From Acanthaster planci (taxonomy: Eukaryota > Echinodermata > Asteroidea > Valvatida > Acanthasteridae): a stretch of 20,802 nt of DNA. The notes under the pieces were generated by a model that had not been told where the DNA came from, ran no database searches, and saw only the letters and a list, made by a program, of their open reading frames with translations. The stretch covers positions 276,865 through 297,666 of the forward strand of contig NW_019091466.1 in NCBI RefSeq assembly GCF_001949145.1. Direction: 5' to 3'. A program made the position numbers and the translations under genes. This document shows, one piece after another, positions 18,660-20,802 of the stretch. Numbering within the stretch: position 1 is the stretch's first letter; each line of letters starts with the position of its first letter.

Positions 18660-20802
18660 CTTTCAAACACCATATCTCCCAAAGGTCCTGTCCGATTGGG
18701 TTGAAATTTGCCAGATATTTAGAAAGGGGAGTGTTGTAGATGAAATTGACCTCATGAGATGATGACATCATCAGATGACCATGTCATATGTCATTGAAAG
18801 TGCACTTGTCGAAGCAGTAGATCTTGTGAAGTACCTGTCTGATTGGTGTCAAACCTGATGGGACGATGATGTCATCAGAAGACAAGTCAGATGACATTAA
18901 AGGTGCACTCTTACAAGATCTGTATTTTCTGAAGAACACATCTGATAGGGAAACCTTGCAGATATCTTCAAAGGGAAGTGATTTACATTATAAATGTTGC
19001 CCTCACATGATGATGGCATCACGTGACTTGTCATCTGACATTAAAGGTGCAGTTTTCAAAGCACTATGTCTCCTGAAGCGCATTTTTTTTGTGGGAGGGG
19101 TTAAAGTGTGTAATGGATATTTCAAAGAATTGATGATATGACAACAAGGCACTTTTCTTCAGAACACAAAAAAGGCAAAAAAGCCCTGTGTTCTGTCCTC
19201 ATGTTTTTCTTTTCCTTTTTCAGACTCTTTCCCCTCAGGGTTTGTACACGTCTTCTTCCACTAGTTGACTTTCGTAGTTTTATATATATGATTGATTGAC
19301 ATTATCCAAGGATGGTCCAAAAACAAATTTGTCATGATGACGTTATCACATGATTTATTGTTGAATTTTGAACATTTAGTTTTTCCCCATAGGTTTTGTG
19401 CTTTTTTCTACCCCACACTATTATCTATCTTAATGAGCAAGTAGTCCTCGACCTCAGCTCAAGATTTTACTATGAAAACAAATTGAAATATACGTAAGAG
19501 TCAAAATATCAAGTGATATTTCATAAATTTTGGGGGGTTTAAACACAGATCACGTGACATGAAGTTAAAGGAGCAGTTTTTCTGCACAAGGATTTTTTAG
19601 CTCATACACTTGTACATGTTTTCACGCCACCATTTTGTAACTTTGCGATGGTTGATTGTCATCAAAGTTACAGCCGACAAAGACCCTGAAAAAAGAATGC
19701 TGCCAAATTTAGGATGTAATAATGACATCATCATCTAATTTATCATTGAATTTTGAATATTTCATTCTTCCTTATAGGTTTGTACACGTTTTTCAACAGC
19801 CAGACTTCCACACTGTTCACGATTTGACTGAATGGGTGTTAGGGTCCATAGCCAACCAGCTAGAAAGTGTCCAGGAACAAATTTGTCATGATGACTTCAT
19901 GATGATGATTTATTGTTGAATTTTGAATATTTAACTCATCAACACAGGTTTTGTACACATTTTTCAACAGCCATACTTTGGCACTCTTAACGATTTGACT
20001 GACTTTATATTGGTGCAAACCATGTAGAGAGGGTCCCAAAACAAAAACATCATAATGACATCATCGGGGTAAAGTAACATGTGATCCTCCATTGGTTATA
20101 TACATGTTTTTCTACTTCTCATCGGTATTGTTCTTCATGACTGAGTGGTTCTCACCTTCGGCTGAGGATTACTATGAGAACAAAAGAGAAATGTTTTTTG
20201 GTGTCTTTGTTCGATTTCAAATAAACCGAAGATTAAAAATATGAATTAATAGTTTGTAAAAATTCTTGAATTCAAATGCAAATCACGTGACATGAATATG
20301 TACGTTTTGCAAACATGATAGATGCAGGCTCTCATCCATCTGACTGATGTTGTATTTTGAAGCATTTATAGTCATCGGCCAAAAAGGGTATCAGAATAAA
20401 ATTGTCATTGTTACGTCATCAGGGGGTCATGTGATACAACATTAAAGGTGCAAATTTTAAATCTCCATATCTTCTGAAGTACATGTCTGATTTGGTTGAG
20501 ACTTTGCACACAGCTAGAAAGGGAAGTATTGTAGATGAAAATTGACATCAATTGTGGTGATGAAGTCATAAGGTGACAAGTCACATGACATTAAAGGTGC
20601 ATCCCTTAAAGTCCTATATCTCCTGAAGTACAAGTTTTTTATTGGGTTGAAACTTTGTATATAGCTACAAAGAGAAATATTATAGATGAAAATTGAAATC
20701 ATGTGATGATGAAGTTTTTAGGTGGCGCATCATGTGACATGAAAGATGCATCCTTCAAAGCATTACATGTATATCTTCTGAATTTTATGTCTAATTTGGT
20801 TG
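18660..20802. repeat. Complex satellite-like array, two interleaved unit types
   Basis: Type A units carry CATTAAAGGTGCA followed by a block around CTCCTGAAGTACATGTCTGA, then GGTTGAAACTTTGCACACAG, GTATTGTAGATGAAA and a TGATGACATCATC-like stretch. The CATTAAAGGTGCA landmark or close variants recur at 18792, 18895, 19039, 20440, 20589 and 20739, with spacings of 144-150 bp for the best pairs. Type B units carry AGGTTTTGTACACGTTTTTC, AACAAATTTGTCATGATGAC and TTATTGTTGAATTTTGAATA, with landmarks at 19237, 19391, 19776 and 19946 (154-170 bp for neighbours). The array continues past the window end. Short open frames inside it are accidental. Confidence 0.8.

Noticed and set aside
19224-19268. Possible last sortilin exon after a strong C/T tract and CAG (reads TLSPQGLYTSSSTS then stop in phase 0)
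   Set aside because: The stretch from AGGGTTTGTACACG on is a copy of the type B repeat unit found three more times downstream, and it lacks any acidic-dileucine signal. The splice-like look is probably accidental, though RNA data could overturn this.
19610-19640. AAG followed by Asp-Phe-Leu-Ala as a terminal dileucine-like exon
   Set aside because: The acceptor is poor, the frame runs on for more than 30 codons, and the sequence belongs to the repeat array.

Overview
The window is an AT-rich piece of animal nuclear DNA, probably from a marine invertebrate. Evidence is one intron-rich gene with GT-AG introns of 0.3 to 3.9 kb, and introns filled with decayed animal-type transposable elements (Ty3/gypsy, hAT-like and mariner-like MITEs, a tRNA-derived SINE with an L2-like tail). 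The species cannot be fixed from the sequence. Sequence character and repeat types would fit a hemichordate, echinoderm, cephalochordate or similar genome, but this is only an impression.

The only intact gene is the 3' half of a sortilin (SORT1-type VPS10-domain receptor) gene on the + strand. Eight consecutive internal exons (628-733, 3171-3339, 3647-3831, 6304-6487, 9685-9801, 10868-10982, 14833-14954, 15926-16025) join in perfect phase to 366 codons. They encode the end of the VPS10 beta-propeller, a complete ten-cysteine (10CC) module, a single transmembrane helix and a cytoplasmic tail with a YxxPhi signal and an acidic Ser-Asp-Glu cluster. The first exon (106 nt) is easy to miss because it is short. 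The 5' exons lie upstream of the window. The final coding exon, expected to carry the acidic-dileucine sorting signal and the stop, was not found in the 4.8 kb that follow.

The introns hold: a Ty3/gypsy gag-protease-RT relic with several frameshifts and a broken protease active site (888-2370); a hAT-like non-autonomous element with GAGACC arrays at both ends and an internal hairpin (4974-6011); two short TA-flanked inverted-repeat elements (7051-7457 and 15144-15403); and a tRNA-derived SINE (about 15425-15783) just beside the second of these. Downstream of the last recognised exon lie a decayed YqaJ-type exonuclease gene with a PHD-like finger (about 16846-17880) and then a complex satellite-like array (about 18660 to the window end) with 150-170 bp units and signs of a roughly 700-730 bp higher-order repeat. 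None of these elements contributes to the sortilin protein as far as can be seen. No prokaryotic feature, tRNA gene, rRNA gene or CRISPR array was seen.
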